A DNA stretch of 8,369 bases from Leucobacter sp. (GCA_031178565.1 JAPSIU010000115.1:1-8369), one strand, 5' to 3'; positions 1 through 6,563 are shown, counted from the first letter of the stretch. Notes: generated from the sequence alone by a model not told the origin. Made by a program: numbers and translations.

Positions 1-137
1 CCCGCGAGCGGGGTCGCTCCGAGGTGGCCCACGAGCGCCGAGTCGACGACGAGGAAGAGCGGCTCCGCGACGAGCGCGCCGAGCGCCGGTACGGCGAGGT
101 GCGCGATGCTGCGGTCGACGGCGCGGCGATCCTGCAT
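1..137 (-). CDS. MATE-family (DinF-like) multidrug/drug:cation antiporter, N-terminal fragment
   Basis: The first 45 codons of a gene that runs off the left edge. From ATG at 137 the protein opens with a short charged tail (MQDRRAVDRS). A hydrophobic first membrane segment follows at about residues 11-33, containing PALGALVAEPLF and then VVDSALVGHLG. This is the characteristic start of the MATE transporters of the DinF subgroup common in Actinobacteria, which are inner-membrane exporters driven by H+ or Na+ with 12 membrane helices. The substrate cannot be told from this fragment. ATG 137 is the only plausible start: it sits 7 bases after a TAGCCT -10 box with no Shine-Dalgarno sequence, so the mRNA is probably leaderless. 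The gene diverges from the M13 peptidase, with 102 bases between the two starts. The family call rests on motif recognition in a short stretch. Confidence 0.82.
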   Translation of the reverse strand, partial: MQDRRAVDRSIAHLAVPALGALVAEPLFLVVDSALVGHLGATPLA

Positions 138-144
138 GGCATCC

Positions 145-150
145 AGGCTA
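145..150 (-). promoter_or_regulatory. -10 box of a leaderless promoter for the MATE gene
   Basis: Read on the minus strand, TAGCCT is followed by 7 bases (GGATGCC) and then the ATG of the exporter. TANNNT at this distance places transcription start at or next to the A of the ATG, as in leaderless actinobacterial genes. No clear -35 hexamer is visible about 17 bases upstream, and there is no ribosome-binding site near the ATG. Inferred from sequence only. Confidence 0.55.
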
Positions 151-227
151 GTGCGTGCTCCGGCGCCGTTCGCGCGAGGGATCGGCGCCGGCGAGGAGCC
201 GACCCTGGCCGCCTCAGGGGCCACCGG

Positions 228-233
228 TAGGGT
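228..233 (+). promoter_or_regulatory. -10 box of a leaderless promoter for the M13 peptidase
   Basis: TAGGGT is followed by 6 bases (GGTCGC) and then ATG at 240. The spacing predicts an mRNA that begins at the start codon. No Shine-Dalgarno sequence lies in the 15 bases before the ATG, which supports a leaderless gene. The -35 region (around 204-210) does not resemble TTGACA, which is common for this promoter class. It is divergent from the MATE promoter; the two -10 boxes are about 77 bases apart. Confidence 0.55.
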
Positions 234-239
234 GGTCGC

Positions 240-2228
240 ATGAGCAACGCCGCGCCCGCCTCAGTGACCACGTCAGGCATCGACCTCGCCGAACTCGACC
301 CCTCGGTCCGCCCGCAGGACGACCTCTTCAGGCACGTCAACGGCAAGTGGATCGAGCGCACCGAGATCCCCTCCGACAAGGCCCGCTACGGATCCTTCGC
401 GGTGCTCGCGGAGAACGCCGAGGAGGCGGTGCGCGACATCATCACCGGCACGGAGGCGCCGAAGGCCGGGGTCCGATCCGAGGTCGAGCCCGACAAGGTG
501 GCCGCCCTCTACGCGAGCTTCATGGACGTGGAGCGCGCGGACGAGCTGGGCGCGACCCCCATCGAGGCCGATCTCGCGCGTGCGCTCGCGGTCTCCTCGG
601 TGCCCGAGCTGGTGGCGCTCGTCGCCGAACTCGAGCGGCAGGGCCTGAGCGGCTTCTACGGCATGTTCGTCGACAACGATCCCGGGGATCCCTCGCGCTA
701 CATCGTCTTCGTGATGCAGGGCGGGATCGGCCTGCCCGACGAGTCCTACTATCGCGAGGAGCAGTTCGCGGCGATCCGGGAGCAGTACCGGGCGCACATC
801 GCTCGCATGCTGGGGCTCGTGGGGGTGGCGGACCCGGAGCGCCTCGCGGACCTCTCCTACGACCTCGAGCGCAGGATCGCGGAATCGCACTGGGACAAGG
901 TCGAGAGCCGCGACATCCAGAAGCTCTACAACCTGCGCACGCTCGAGGGGCTGCGGGAGATCGCGCCGCAGCTCGACTGGCCCGCCTACCTCGCCGCCAT
1001 GGGGGCGCCCGCGGAGGCGTTCTCGGAGGTCGTCGCGGCGCAGCCCTCGGCCCTGAGCGGCCTCGCCGGGCTGCTCGTCGAGGAGGAGCTCGAGGCCTGG
1101 CGCGCCTGGCTGGTCTGGAGCATCGTACGCGGATCCGCGTCGCTGCTCACGCAGGAGATCTCGCGCGCGAACTTCGACTTCTACGGCACCGCGCTCACCG
1201 GAGCGCCCGAGCAGCGGGATCGCTGGCGCCGGGGCGTCTCCTTCGTGGAGGGGGCGATGGGCGAGGCCGTCGGGCGGCTCTACGTCGAGCGCCACTTCGA
1301 CGAGGGCTCGAAGGCCGCCATGGACGAGCTGGTGGGGCACCTCATCGAGGCGTACCGCGAGTCGATCCGGCAGCTCGACTGGATGGGGGCCGAGACCAAG
1401 CAGCGCGCGCTCGAGAAGCTCGACCGGTTCACCCCCAAGATCGGGTACCCCGTGAAGTGGCGGGACTACTCGGCGCTCTCCGTCGACTCGGGCGACCTCG
1501 TCGGCAACTCGCGCCGGGTCTCGGAGTTCGAGTTCGCGCGCGAGCTCGGCAAGGTGGGCAGGCCGATCGACCGCGACGAGTGGTTCATGACGCCTCAGAC
1601 CGTCAACGCCTACTACAACCCGGGGTTCAACGAGATCGTGTTCCCCGCGGCGATCCTGCAGCCGCCGTTCTTCGACGCGTCGTGGGATGCGGCGGTGAAC
1701 TTCGGCGCGATCGGCGCGGTGATCGGTCACGAGATCGGCCACGGTTTCGACGACCAGGGATCCCGCTACGACGGCGACGGCAAGCTCACCGAGTGGTGGA
1801 CCGAGGAGGATCGCGAGGCCTTCGAGGCGCGCACGAAGTCGCTCGTCGACCAGTACAACGTGCTCTCGCCCGAGGGCGCGGACGGCCAGACGGTCAACGG
1901 CGAGCTCACCATCGGGGAGAACATCGGCGACCTCGGCGGGCTCGCGATCGCCTGGAAGGCGTACCTGCGCTCGCTCGACGGAGCCGAGCCGCCCGTGATC
2001 GACGGGCTGACCGGTGCCGAGCGGTTCTTCCTCGCGTGGGCGCAGGCCTGGCAGCAGAAGTCGCGCCCCGAGGAGACCGTGCGGCTGCTCACGATCGACC
2101 CGCACTCGCCCAACGAGTTCCGCTGCAATCAGATCGTGCGCAACCTCGCGCCCTTCCACGAGGCCTACGGCACGAAGCCGGGCGACAAGCTCTGGCTCGA
2201 TCCCGCGGAGCGCGTCAGCATCTGGTGA
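240..2228 (+). CDS. pepO: M13-family (neprilysin/PepO/Zmp1-like) zinc metalloendopeptidase
   Basis: A complete 662-residue zinc endopeptidase of the neprilysin family, about the length of mycobacterial Zmp1. The N-terminal M13 signature is at about residues 20-37 (DPSVRPQDDLFRHVNGKW). The substrate-backbone motif NAYY is at 456-459. The zinc site is HEIGH, with H497 and H501 as ligands and E498 as the catalytic base. The third ligand and its partner lie in ENIGD, at E560 and D564. H622 and R628 (HSPNEFR) have the same six-residue spacing as the transition-state His and substrate-carboxylate Arg of neprilysin. The chain ends in SIW, like the family's C-terminal hydrophobic-Trp end. All catalytic residues are present, so it should be active. 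There is no signal peptide or membrane anchor, so it is probably cytoplasmic or exported by a non-classical route. Substrate is unknown; M13 enzymes usually cut small peptides. ATG 240 is the only sensible start and is probably leaderless. Confidence 0.95.
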   Translation: MSNAAPASVTTSGIDLAELDPSVRPQDDLFRHVNGKWIERTEIPSDKARYGSFAVLAENAEEAVRDIITGTEAPKAGVRSEVEPDKVAALYASFMDVERADELGATPIEADLARALAVSSVPELVALVAELERQGLSGFYGMFVDNDPGDPSRYIVFVMQGGIGLPDESYYREEQFAAIREQYRAHIARMLGLVGVADPERLADLSYDLERRIAESHWDKVESRDIQKLYNLRTLEGLREIAPQLDWPAYLAAMGAPAEAFSEVVAAQPSALSGLAGLLVEEELEAWRAWLVWSIVRGSASLLTQEISRANFDFYGTALTGAPEQRDRWRRGVSFVEGAMGEAVGRLYVERHFDEGSKAAMDELVGHLIEAYRESIRQLDWMGAETKQRALEKLDRFTPKIGYPVKWRDYSALSVDSGDLVGNSRRVSEFEFARELGKVGRPIDRDEWFMTPQTVNAYYNPGFNEIVFPAAILQPPFFDASWDAAVNFGAIGAVIGHEIGHGFDDQGSRYDGDGKLTEWWTEEDREAFEARTKSLVDQYNVLSPEGADGQTVNGELTIGENIGDLGGLAIAWKAYLRSLDGAEPPVIDGLTGAERFFLAWAQAWQQKSRPEETVRLLTIDPHSPNEFRCNQIVRNLAPFHEAYGTKPGDKLWLDPAERVSIW

Positions 2229-2233
2229 GCGCG

Positions 2234-2259
2234 GCGCCCGGCGCGCGGCAGCCGGGTGC
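2234..2259. terminator. Hairpin between convergent M13 and EcsC-like genes, possible terminator
   Basis: Six bases after the peptidase stop, GCGCCCGGC (2234-2242) can pair with GCCGGGTGC (2251-2259) around an 8-base loop. On plus-strand RNA this gives a 9-bp stem with one G-U wobble. On the minus strand the same position is an A-C mismatch, so the structure is weaker. No U-tract follows, so it is not a canonical intrinsic terminator. It does occupy the 43-base gap between two convergent genes, where termination is expected. Confidence 0.35.
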
Positions 2260-2271
2260 GGCGGAAGCGGA

Positions 2272-3156
2272 TCAGGACCGGGAGCGTCGTTTCGGCAGGG
2301 CGCGTCGCGCAGCCCCGAGGGCGCGGCGCTCGAGGGGCAGCGCTCCCGCCGTCGGCTCGAGGTGCGCGGGCACCGCGAGCGGCGGAGGCCCGAAGGCTCC
2401 CCGTGAGGCCCTCACGACGCGGCGTCCCATCACGTTGTTGCCGAAACCGCCGATCGCGGCTCCGACGCCGAACGGCAGGGCCTTTCCCAGGAACGACGCA
2501 CCGCCCCGCGTCGCGAATGAGCGCATGAACTTCGCCTTGAGCTGGTCGACGAGCGGGTTCACGATGGCTCGCGGCAGCGACGAGGCCACCAGCTCGCCCC
2601 AGTAGGCCGGCCTGGTGGCGCCGCCCCGCGCCTGCCGGCCCAGCTGGGCGATCAGCCCGGAAGCCTCGGATCCGAGCATCAGCGCCATGACGAGCGCGCG
2701 TGCGCGATCGGGATCCTCCACCGCGATGCCGTGCACCTCGGCCACGGACTGCGCGAAGAGGGCGGTCGCCTCCAGGAACCCGACGGTCTCCGCGCCGGAG
2801 AGCGCGAGCGCCGTTCCCGTGCCGACGCCCGGGATCACGGCGACCGCGCCGATGGACGCGCCGGTGGTCGTGACGAGGCCGAGGTAGCGCACCTCCAGCG
2901 CCCGTACGAGCTCCGCCGTCGAGGCATCGGGGTGCCGCAGCCGGATGCCGCGCAGGTGGGCGAGCACGGCCGGGCGCTGCACCGAGAGCACGCGGTCGAC
3001 GGTGCGCGCGAACGCGCCGTCGGGTGCGTCGTGGGGGTGCGCCGCGCCGGTGTGCGCCGTGTGCTGCTGCGCCACCGCGCCGGGCGCGGTGTAGTGCTGC
3101 ATCGCGAGCGGTGCGTCGGGCGGGGGCGCCTCGTATCGGGGCTGATGGTCGGTCAT
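2272..3156 (-). CDS. EcsC-like family protein of unknown function
   Basis: A 294-residue protein. Residues 1-48 form a Pro/Ala/His-rich, probably disordered tail (for example HYTAPGAVAQQHTAHTGAA). The core (about 52-258) has Gly/Ala-rich hydrophobic stretches: GASIGAVAVIPGVGTGTALA (99-116) and LPFGVGAAIGGFGNNVMGRR (227-246). Between them is a helical region with a VHGIAVEDPDRARALV pattern (141-156) resembling the EcsC family's 'yG-dp-dp-er-vl' segment. The C-terminal 35 residues are basic and Arg/Ala-rich. EcsC-type proteins have no established biochemical role; the hydrophobic segments suggest membrane association. I chose ATG 3156 rather than ATG 3165 (three codons longer) or the upstream start at 3246, because TAGCAT lies exactly 7 bases before 3156. 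It is convergent with the M13 gene and divergent from the sugar permease. The family assignment is moderate; the reality of the gene is not in doubt. Confidence 0.7.
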   Translation of the reverse strand: MTDHQPRYEAPPPDAPLAMQHYTAPGAVAQQHTAHTGAAHPHDAPDGAFARTVDRVLSVQRPAVLAHLRGIRLRHPDASTAELVRALEVRYLGLVTTTGASIGAVAVIPGVGTGTALALSGAETVGFLEATALFAQSVAEVHGIAVEDPDRARALVMALMLGSEASGLIAQLGRQARGGATRPAYWGELVASSLPRAIVNPLVDQLKAKFMRSFATRGGASFLGKALPFGVGAAIGGFGNNVMGRRVVRASRGAFGPPPLAVPAHLEPTAGALPLERRALGAARRALPKRRSRS

Positions 3157-3163
3157 AGCCTGC

Positions 3164-3169
3164 ATGCTA
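3164..3169 (-). promoter_or_regulatory. -10 box of a leaderless promoter for the EcsC-like gene
   Basis: On the minus strand TAGCAT is followed by GCAGGCT (7 bases) and then ATG at 3156. The spacing matches the MATE gene promoter in this window. It also overlaps the earlier in-frame ATG at 3165, which would therefore lie inside the promoter and not be transcribed. No ribosome-binding site precedes either ATG. Confidence 0.5.
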
Positions 3170-3214
3170 GATGAGAGCCCTGACACTTTGTCGCGTATCT
3201 CGGGGAAGCATCCC

Positions 3215-3246
3215 GTGCGCCCGTGCCCCGTGCGCCCGCAGCGCAC
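3215..3246. repeat. Short direct and inverted repeats upstream of the sugar permease, function unknown
   Basis: In the 222-base gap 3157-3378 between the divergent EcsC-like and permease genes, GTGCGCCCG occurs at 3215-3223 and again at 3230-3238. The second copy overlaps a perfect inverted repeat, GTGCGC (3230-3235), 5 bases, GCGCAC (3241-3246). It could be an operator or an RNA hairpin in the permease leader. In DNA this GC-rich it could also be chance. A GACA-CTT-TGTC dyad at 3182-3192 is shorter still. I find no confident promoter for the permease in this gap. Confidence 0.25.
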
Positions 3247-3378
3247 TCCCGGCGGTCCGCGACTTGCGCGGGCCGGGGCCGGTGGAGGAGACTCTGGGCA
3301 CGAGCCCGGCGAAGACGGCGGGCCGGCGCCCAGCGATGACGGTGGGCCAGTTCCTTCGACACGGGGTGGTGCGGACCG

Positions 3379-4803
3379 ATGGCAAGTACGAGTCAGGGTG
3401 CGGCTCCGGGGGTGATGCCGGTCCCGCCGGCCTCCCGGGTGATCATGATCGCCGCGGCCGCCGCGATGGGCGGTTTCCTCTTCGGCTTCGACACCGCCGT
3501 GATCAACGGGGCGGTCGGAGCGGTCGGCAAGTGGAGCGGAGCCGGTCCGCTCCTCCTCGGGTTCTCGGTGGCGAGCGCGCTCATCGCGTGCGCGATCGGG
3601 GCGTGGTTCGCCGGTCCCGTCGCTGCGAGATTCGGCCGGATCAGGGTGATGCAGGTCGCCGCGGTCGTGTTCTTCGTGTCGGCGCTGGGCTCAGGGCTGG
3701 CGTGGGACATCTGGTCGTTGACCGCCCTGCGTTTCATCGGCGGTTTCGGGGTCGGAGCGGCGAGTGTGATCGCACCGGCCTATATCGCGGAGGTGTCGCC
3801 CGCGAACATCCGAGGCCGTCTCGGGTCGCTGCAGCAGCTCGCGATCGTCGTCGGCATCTTCGTCTCGCTGCTCAGCAACTACGCGCTCGCCGAGGCGGCG
3901 GGCGGCGCCGGCAAGGTGCTGTGGTTCGGTCTCGAGGCCTGGCGGTGGATGTTCATGGCCGAGTGCCTCCCCGCGGTGATCTACGGCGTGCTCGCGTGCA
4001 GGATCCCGGAGTCTCCTCGGTACCTGGTCGGCAGGGGGCGCGAAGCGGAGGCGGAGCGGATCCTCGAGCATTACGTGGGCGGCACCCCCACCGAGAAGAT
4101 CAAGGAGATCCGCTCGTCCCTCGATTTCGAGGCCACGCAGTCGATCTCGGTGGTCCGCGGGCCCCGGCTGGGCCTGGCCCCGATCCTCTGGGTGGGCATC
4201 GCGCTCTCGCTGTTCCAGCAGCTGGTCGGCATCAACGTGATCTTCTACTACTCGACAATGCTGTGGGAGGCGGTCGGTTTCGACGAGTCCGACGCGTTGC
4301 TGACGGGAGTGATCACCTCGGTCGTGAACATCGCCACCACGATCGTCGCGATCTCGCTCGTCGACAGGATCGGGCGCAAGCCGCTGCTCGTCATCGGCTC
4401 GATCGGGATGACGGTGACACTCGGCACGATGGCCTGGATCTTCGGGAGCGCCCCCACCGAGACGATCGGCGGATCGGTGCAGCCGGTGCTCTCGGACACG
4501 GCGGGGATCGTCGCCGTGCTCGCGGCGAACCTGTACGTCGTGTTCTTCGGGGTGAGCTGGGGGCCGGTCGTGTGGGTGCTGCTCGGCGAGATGTTCAACA
4601 ACCGGATCCGAGCGTACGCGATCTCGATCGCCGCCGCCGCGCAGTGGGCGGCGAACTTCGCGGTGTCGATCACCTTCCCGCCGCTGGCGGACGCCGGTCT
4701 CGGTCTCGCGTACGGTCTGTACACCGCGATGGCCGTGCTCTCGCTATTCTTTGTGTGGAAGTTCGTCAGGGAGACCAAGGGTCGAGAGCTGGAGTCGATG
4801 TGA
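3379..4803 (+). CDS. glcP: Sugar-porter MFS transporter, probable glucose permease (GlcP-like)
   Basis: A 474-residue, 12-helix major facilitator of the sugar-porter family, which imports hexose by H+ symport across the inner membrane. Family marks in order: FLFGFD in helix 1 (33-38); PAYIAEVSPANIRGRLGSLQ (about 133-152); PESPRYL after helix 6 (210-216); QQLVGIN in helix 7 (280-286), the sugar-binding segment; DRIGRK (329-334) in the helix 8-9 loop; GEMFNNRIRA before helix 11; and ETKGRELE at the C-terminus. Length and the late segment QWAANFAVSITFPPL are like Streptomyces glucose permease GlcP. The next gene is a glucokinase, so glucose is the likely substrate; this is inference. ATG 3379 is the first start after an in-frame TGA at 3337. 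Its ribosome-binding site is weak (GGGGTGG, about 9 bases upstream) and there is no TANNNT box, so its promoter probably lies farther upstream. Confidence 0.93.
   Translation: MASTSQGAAPGVMPVPPASRVIMIAAAAAMGGFLFGFDTAVINGAVGAVGKWSGAGPLLLGFSVASALIACAIGAWFAGPVAARFGRIRVMQVAAVVFFVSALGSGLAWDIWSLTALRFIGGFGVGAASVIAPAYIAEVSPANIRGRLGSLQQLAIVVGIFVSLLSNYALAEAAGGAGKVLWFGLEAWRWMFMAECLPAVIYGVLACRIPESPRYLVGRGREAEAERILEHYVGGTPTEKIKEIRSSLDFEATQSISVVRGPRLGLAPILWVGIALSLFQQLVGINVIFYYSTMLWEAVGFDESDALLTGVITSVVNIATTIVAISLVDRIGRKPLLVIGSIGMTVTLGTMAWIFGSAPTETIGGSVQPVLSDTAGIVAVLAANLYVVFFGVSWGPVVWVLLGEMFNNRIRAYAISIAAAAQWAANFAVSITFPPLADAGLGLAYGLYTAMAVLSLFFVWKFVRETKGRELESM
4791..4794 (+). promoter_or_regulatory. Ribosome-binding site for ppgK inside the end of the permease gene
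   Basis: GGAG lies 8 bases before the ATG at 4803 and within the last permease codons. The spacing suits ATG 4803 better than the in-frame GTG at 4800. The TGATG junction (stop of the permease sharing its A with the kinase ATG) points to translational coupling. Confidence 0.6.
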
Positions 4804-5540
4804 TGGGGACCGCGTTCGGACTGGACATCGGGGGGACCGGCATCAAGGGCGCGGTCGTCGACCTCGCGAGCGGCGAGCTGCTGAGCGAGCGTGTGCGGAT
4901 CGATACGCCGCAGCCGGCGACGGTGGCCGCGGTACTCGACACCGCTGCGGCCGTGGTGGGCGAGGTCGGATGGACGGGGCCGATCGGCTGCGCGTTCCCG
5001 GGCATCGTGAAGCGGGGGCTCGTCGGCTCGGCCGCGAACATCGACGAGGAATGGCTCGGAGAACACCTGGAGGAGCGCCTCGCCGCACGCCTCGGGGTCG
5101 CGGTGCGCGCGCTGAACGACGCCGACGCGGCCGGATTGGCGGAGATGCGGCTCGGATCCGGTCATCAGCGCGACGGCGTCGTGCTGATGCTGACGCTGGG
5201 AACGGGGATCGGCTCGGCACTCTTCGTCGACGGACGGCTTGTCCCCAACACCGAGTTCGGCCATCTCGAGCTCGACGGCTTCAACGCCGAGTCCCGGGCG
5301 TCGGCCGCCGCGCGGAAGCGCGAGGGGCTGAGCTACGAGGAGTGGGGCATGCGTCTGCAGCGGTACTTCTCGCACGTGGAGCGGCTGCTCTCGCCGGATC
5401 TCTTCATCGTGGGCGGAGGTATCAGCCGCAAGGCGGACCGGTTCCTGCCCCTGCTCTCGCTGCGGGCCCCCGTGGTGGCCGCGCGGCTGCGTCAGAACTC
5501 GGGGATCGTGGGGGCGGCCCTCCACAGCTCCGAGGCCTGA
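4803..5540 (+). CDS. ppgK: Polyphosphate glucokinase (polyphosphate/ATP--glucose phosphotransferase)
   Basis: A 245-residue ROK-fold sugar kinase that phosphorylates glucose to glucose-6-phosphate in the cytoplasm, using inorganic polyphosphate and often ATP (EC 2.7.1.63). The phosphate-1 loop is DIGGTGIKG (8-16). LNDADAAGLAEM (104-115) carries D106, the expected catalytic base. The phosphate-2 loop is GTGIGS (133-138). PNTEFGHLE (148-156) supplies E151, H154 and E156, which correspond to glucose-binding positions in the ROK fold. The cysteine-rich zinc motif of ordinary ROK glucokinases is absent, as is typical of the PPGK group. Length is typical of actinobacterial PPGKs. It overlaps the permease stop by one base, so the two are one operon: import, then trapping of glucose. 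The stop is followed by 72 bases and then the end of the convergent trhO. Confidence 0.96.
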   Translation: MGTAFGLDIGGTGIKGAVVDLASGELLSERVRIDTPQPATVAAVLDTAAAVVGEVGWTGPIGCAFPGIVKRGLVGSAANIDEEWLGEHLEERLAARLGVAVRALNDADAAGLAEMRLGSGHQRDGVVLMLTLGTGIGSALFVDGRLVPNTEFGHLELDGFNAESRASAAARKREGLSYEEWGMRLQRYFSHVERLLSPDLFIVGGGISRKADRFLPLLSLRAPVVAARLRQNSGIVGAALHSSEA

Positions 5541-5565
5541 CGGCCGGCGAGGGATCCCGCGGGCT

Positions 5566-5637
5566 CATCGCGCCGCGTGCGCCTCGTATCCACGCGCCGC
5601 GCGCGTCTCGTATCATCGCGCCGCGTGCGCCTCGCAG
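5566..5637. repeat. Three-copy 24-bp tandem repeat across the trhO stop codon
   Basis: Units are 5566-5589, 5590-5613 and 5614-5637 on the plus strand. Units 1 and 3 are identical over their first 21 bases; unit 2 differs from unit 1 at a few positions. Unit 3 lies within the 3' end of trhO, where it encodes CEAHAAR; the TGA stop straddles the unit 3/unit 2 border. Past the stop, in the same frame, units 2 and 1 would read YETRAARG and YEAHAAR-stop. The array is therefore a duplication of the gene's last eight codons, with the proximal stop kept active. The period is exactly eight codons. Confidence 0.85.
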
Positions 5638-6548
5638 GCCGCCCCGCGGTGCTCGTCGCACGCGACGAAGCGGTCGCGGCACGAGGGCTCGCCGCAGTTC
5701 GAGAGCCGGTTCGACGGGATCCCGCACACCGCGCAGCTGCCGATGACGGCCGCCCCTGGCGCGAAATCCACCGCTTCGCGCCCGTCGAACACGGCGAGCG
5801 ACCCCTCCCACAGCCCGTCGTTGCCGAAGGTCTCGCCGTAGCGCACGATGCCGCCGTCGACCTGGTACACCTCGCCGAATCCGCGCTTCCGCATCGCCGC
5901 GGAGAGGATCTCGCAGCGGATCCCTCCCGTGCAGTACGTGACGACGGGCCGGTTCTTGAGGTCGTCGAACGCGCCGCCCTCGATCTGCTCGATGAACCCG
6001 TGCGTGGTCTCGACGTCGGGCACCACGGCGCCCTTGAAGCGCCCGATCTCCGCCTCCCACGCGTTGCGGCCGTCGAAGAAGACGACGTCCTCGCCGCGCT
6101 CGGCGACGAGGTCGTTCACCGCCTCGGGGGAGAGGTGGACGCCTCCGCCCACGACACCGTCGTCCGAGACCTCGGTCTCATCCGGGATCCCGAACGCGAC
6201 GAGTTCGTCCCGCACCTTCACGCTGAGGCGGGGGAAGTCCGCGAGGCGCCTCCACGGAGCGCGCCGGTCGACACCGTGCAGCGGCTCGGGCAGCTCGGGA
6301 TCGAAGCCCGTGCCGTCGCTCCACTTGGCCTCGAGCGCCGCGAAGGGCCCGTACTCGCGCGTGCGCCGCAGGTAGCGCTTGCAGGCGTCGAGCTCGCCGC
6401 CGACGGTTCCGTTGATCCCGTGCCTCGACACGATGATCCGCCCGCGCAGACCGAGGGACTCGCACAGCTCGCGCTGCCAGAGCCGCACCGCGTCGGGGTC
6501 GGCGACGGGTGCGAAGACGTAGTACAGCAGGATCTTGGGCTCGCTCAC
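5613..6548 (-). CDS. trhO: tRNA uridine(34) hydroxylase TrhO (rhodanese-domain, UPF0176/YceA family)
   Basis: A complete 311-residue protein of the TrhO/YceA family, which makes 5-hydroxyuridine at wobble position 34 of certain tRNAs in an oxygen-dependent reaction. The N-terminal domain (about 1-100) has the family motif SRHGINGTVGG. A rhodanese-like domain follows (about 130-240), with the segment VVFFDGRNAWEAEIGRFKGA and the active loop YCTGGIRCE. C206 is the expected catalytic cysteine, with C212 close by. The C-terminus is Cys-rich (CAVCG, NCGEPSC, ACDEH, ACEAH), a possible metal site typical of the longer members. The start is GTG at 6548: the protein begins SEPKILLYYVF as in relatives, no other start is available, and TACCAT sits 6 bases upstream. 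The last eight codons are part of a 24-bp tandem repeat, so the final CEAHAAR may be a recent addition or a source of length change. It is convergent with ppgK and divergent from the decarboxylase. Confidence 0.93.
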   Translation of the reverse strand: MSEPKILLYYVFAPVADPDAVRLWQRELCESLGLRGRIIVSRHGINGTVGGELDACKRYLRRTREYGPFAALEAKWSDGTGFDPELPEPLHGVDRRAPWRRLADFPRLSVKVRDELVAFGIPDETEVSDDGVVGGGVHLSPEAVNDLVAERGEDVVFFDGRNAWEAEIGRFKGAVVPDVETTHGFIEQIEGGAFDDLKNRPVVTYCTGGIRCEILSAAMRKRGFGEVYQVDGGIVRYGETFGNDGLWEGSLAVFDGREAVDFAPGAAVIGSCAVCGIPSNRLSNCGEPSCRDRFVACDEHRGAACEAHAAR

Positions 6549-6554
6549 CCGTCA

Positions 6555-6560
6555 ATGGTA
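6555..6560 (-). promoter_or_regulatory. -10 box of a leaderless promoter for trhO
   Basis: On the minus strand TACCAT is followed by TGACGG (6 bases) and the GTG start of trhO at 6548. The spacing equals that of the M13 gene promoter. No Shine-Dalgarno sequence lies at the usual distance from the GTG. This supports a leaderless mRNA that starts at the GTG. Confidence 0.5.
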
Positions 6561-6563
6561 ATC

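Noticed and set aside
273..2159. Long open frame of 628 codons on the minus strand opposite the M13 gene
   Set aside because: It lies entirely opposite a gene with complete catalytic motifs, is Arg/Leu/Glu/Val-rich without any recognisable domain, and is the expected by-product of GC-rich codon use.
155..2605. 816-codon plus-strand frame overlapping the M13 gene
   Set aside because: Arg/Ala/Gly-rich shadow frame. It has no motifs and continues beyond the real stop into the end of the convergent gene.
3157..3246. N-terminal extension of the EcsC-like protein to a start at 3246
   Set aside because: The extra 30 residues would cover the predicted -10 box at 3164-3169, have no ribosome-binding site and look unlike the rest of the protein.
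4248..5525. 425-codon minus-strand frame opposite permease and ppgK
   Set aside because: It straddles two well-supported genes and has no domain or ribosome-binding site.
3171..5540. 789-codon frame that would fuse a permease-overlapping segment to the glucokinase
   Set aside because: Only the part after 4803 resembles a protein family. The upstream part is an out-of-frame shadow of the permease, and ppgK has its own ribosome-binding site and ATG.
5541..5565. Possible intrinsic terminator after ppgK (overlapping palindromes GGGATCCC and CCCGCGGG)
   Set aside because: The palindromes are self-complementary without loops, form no stable extended stem and are not followed by a U-tract.
5566..5637. 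The tandem repeat as a CRISPR array
   Set aside because: Units are directly adjacent with no spacers, number only three, and lie in a coding end; no cas genes are nearby.
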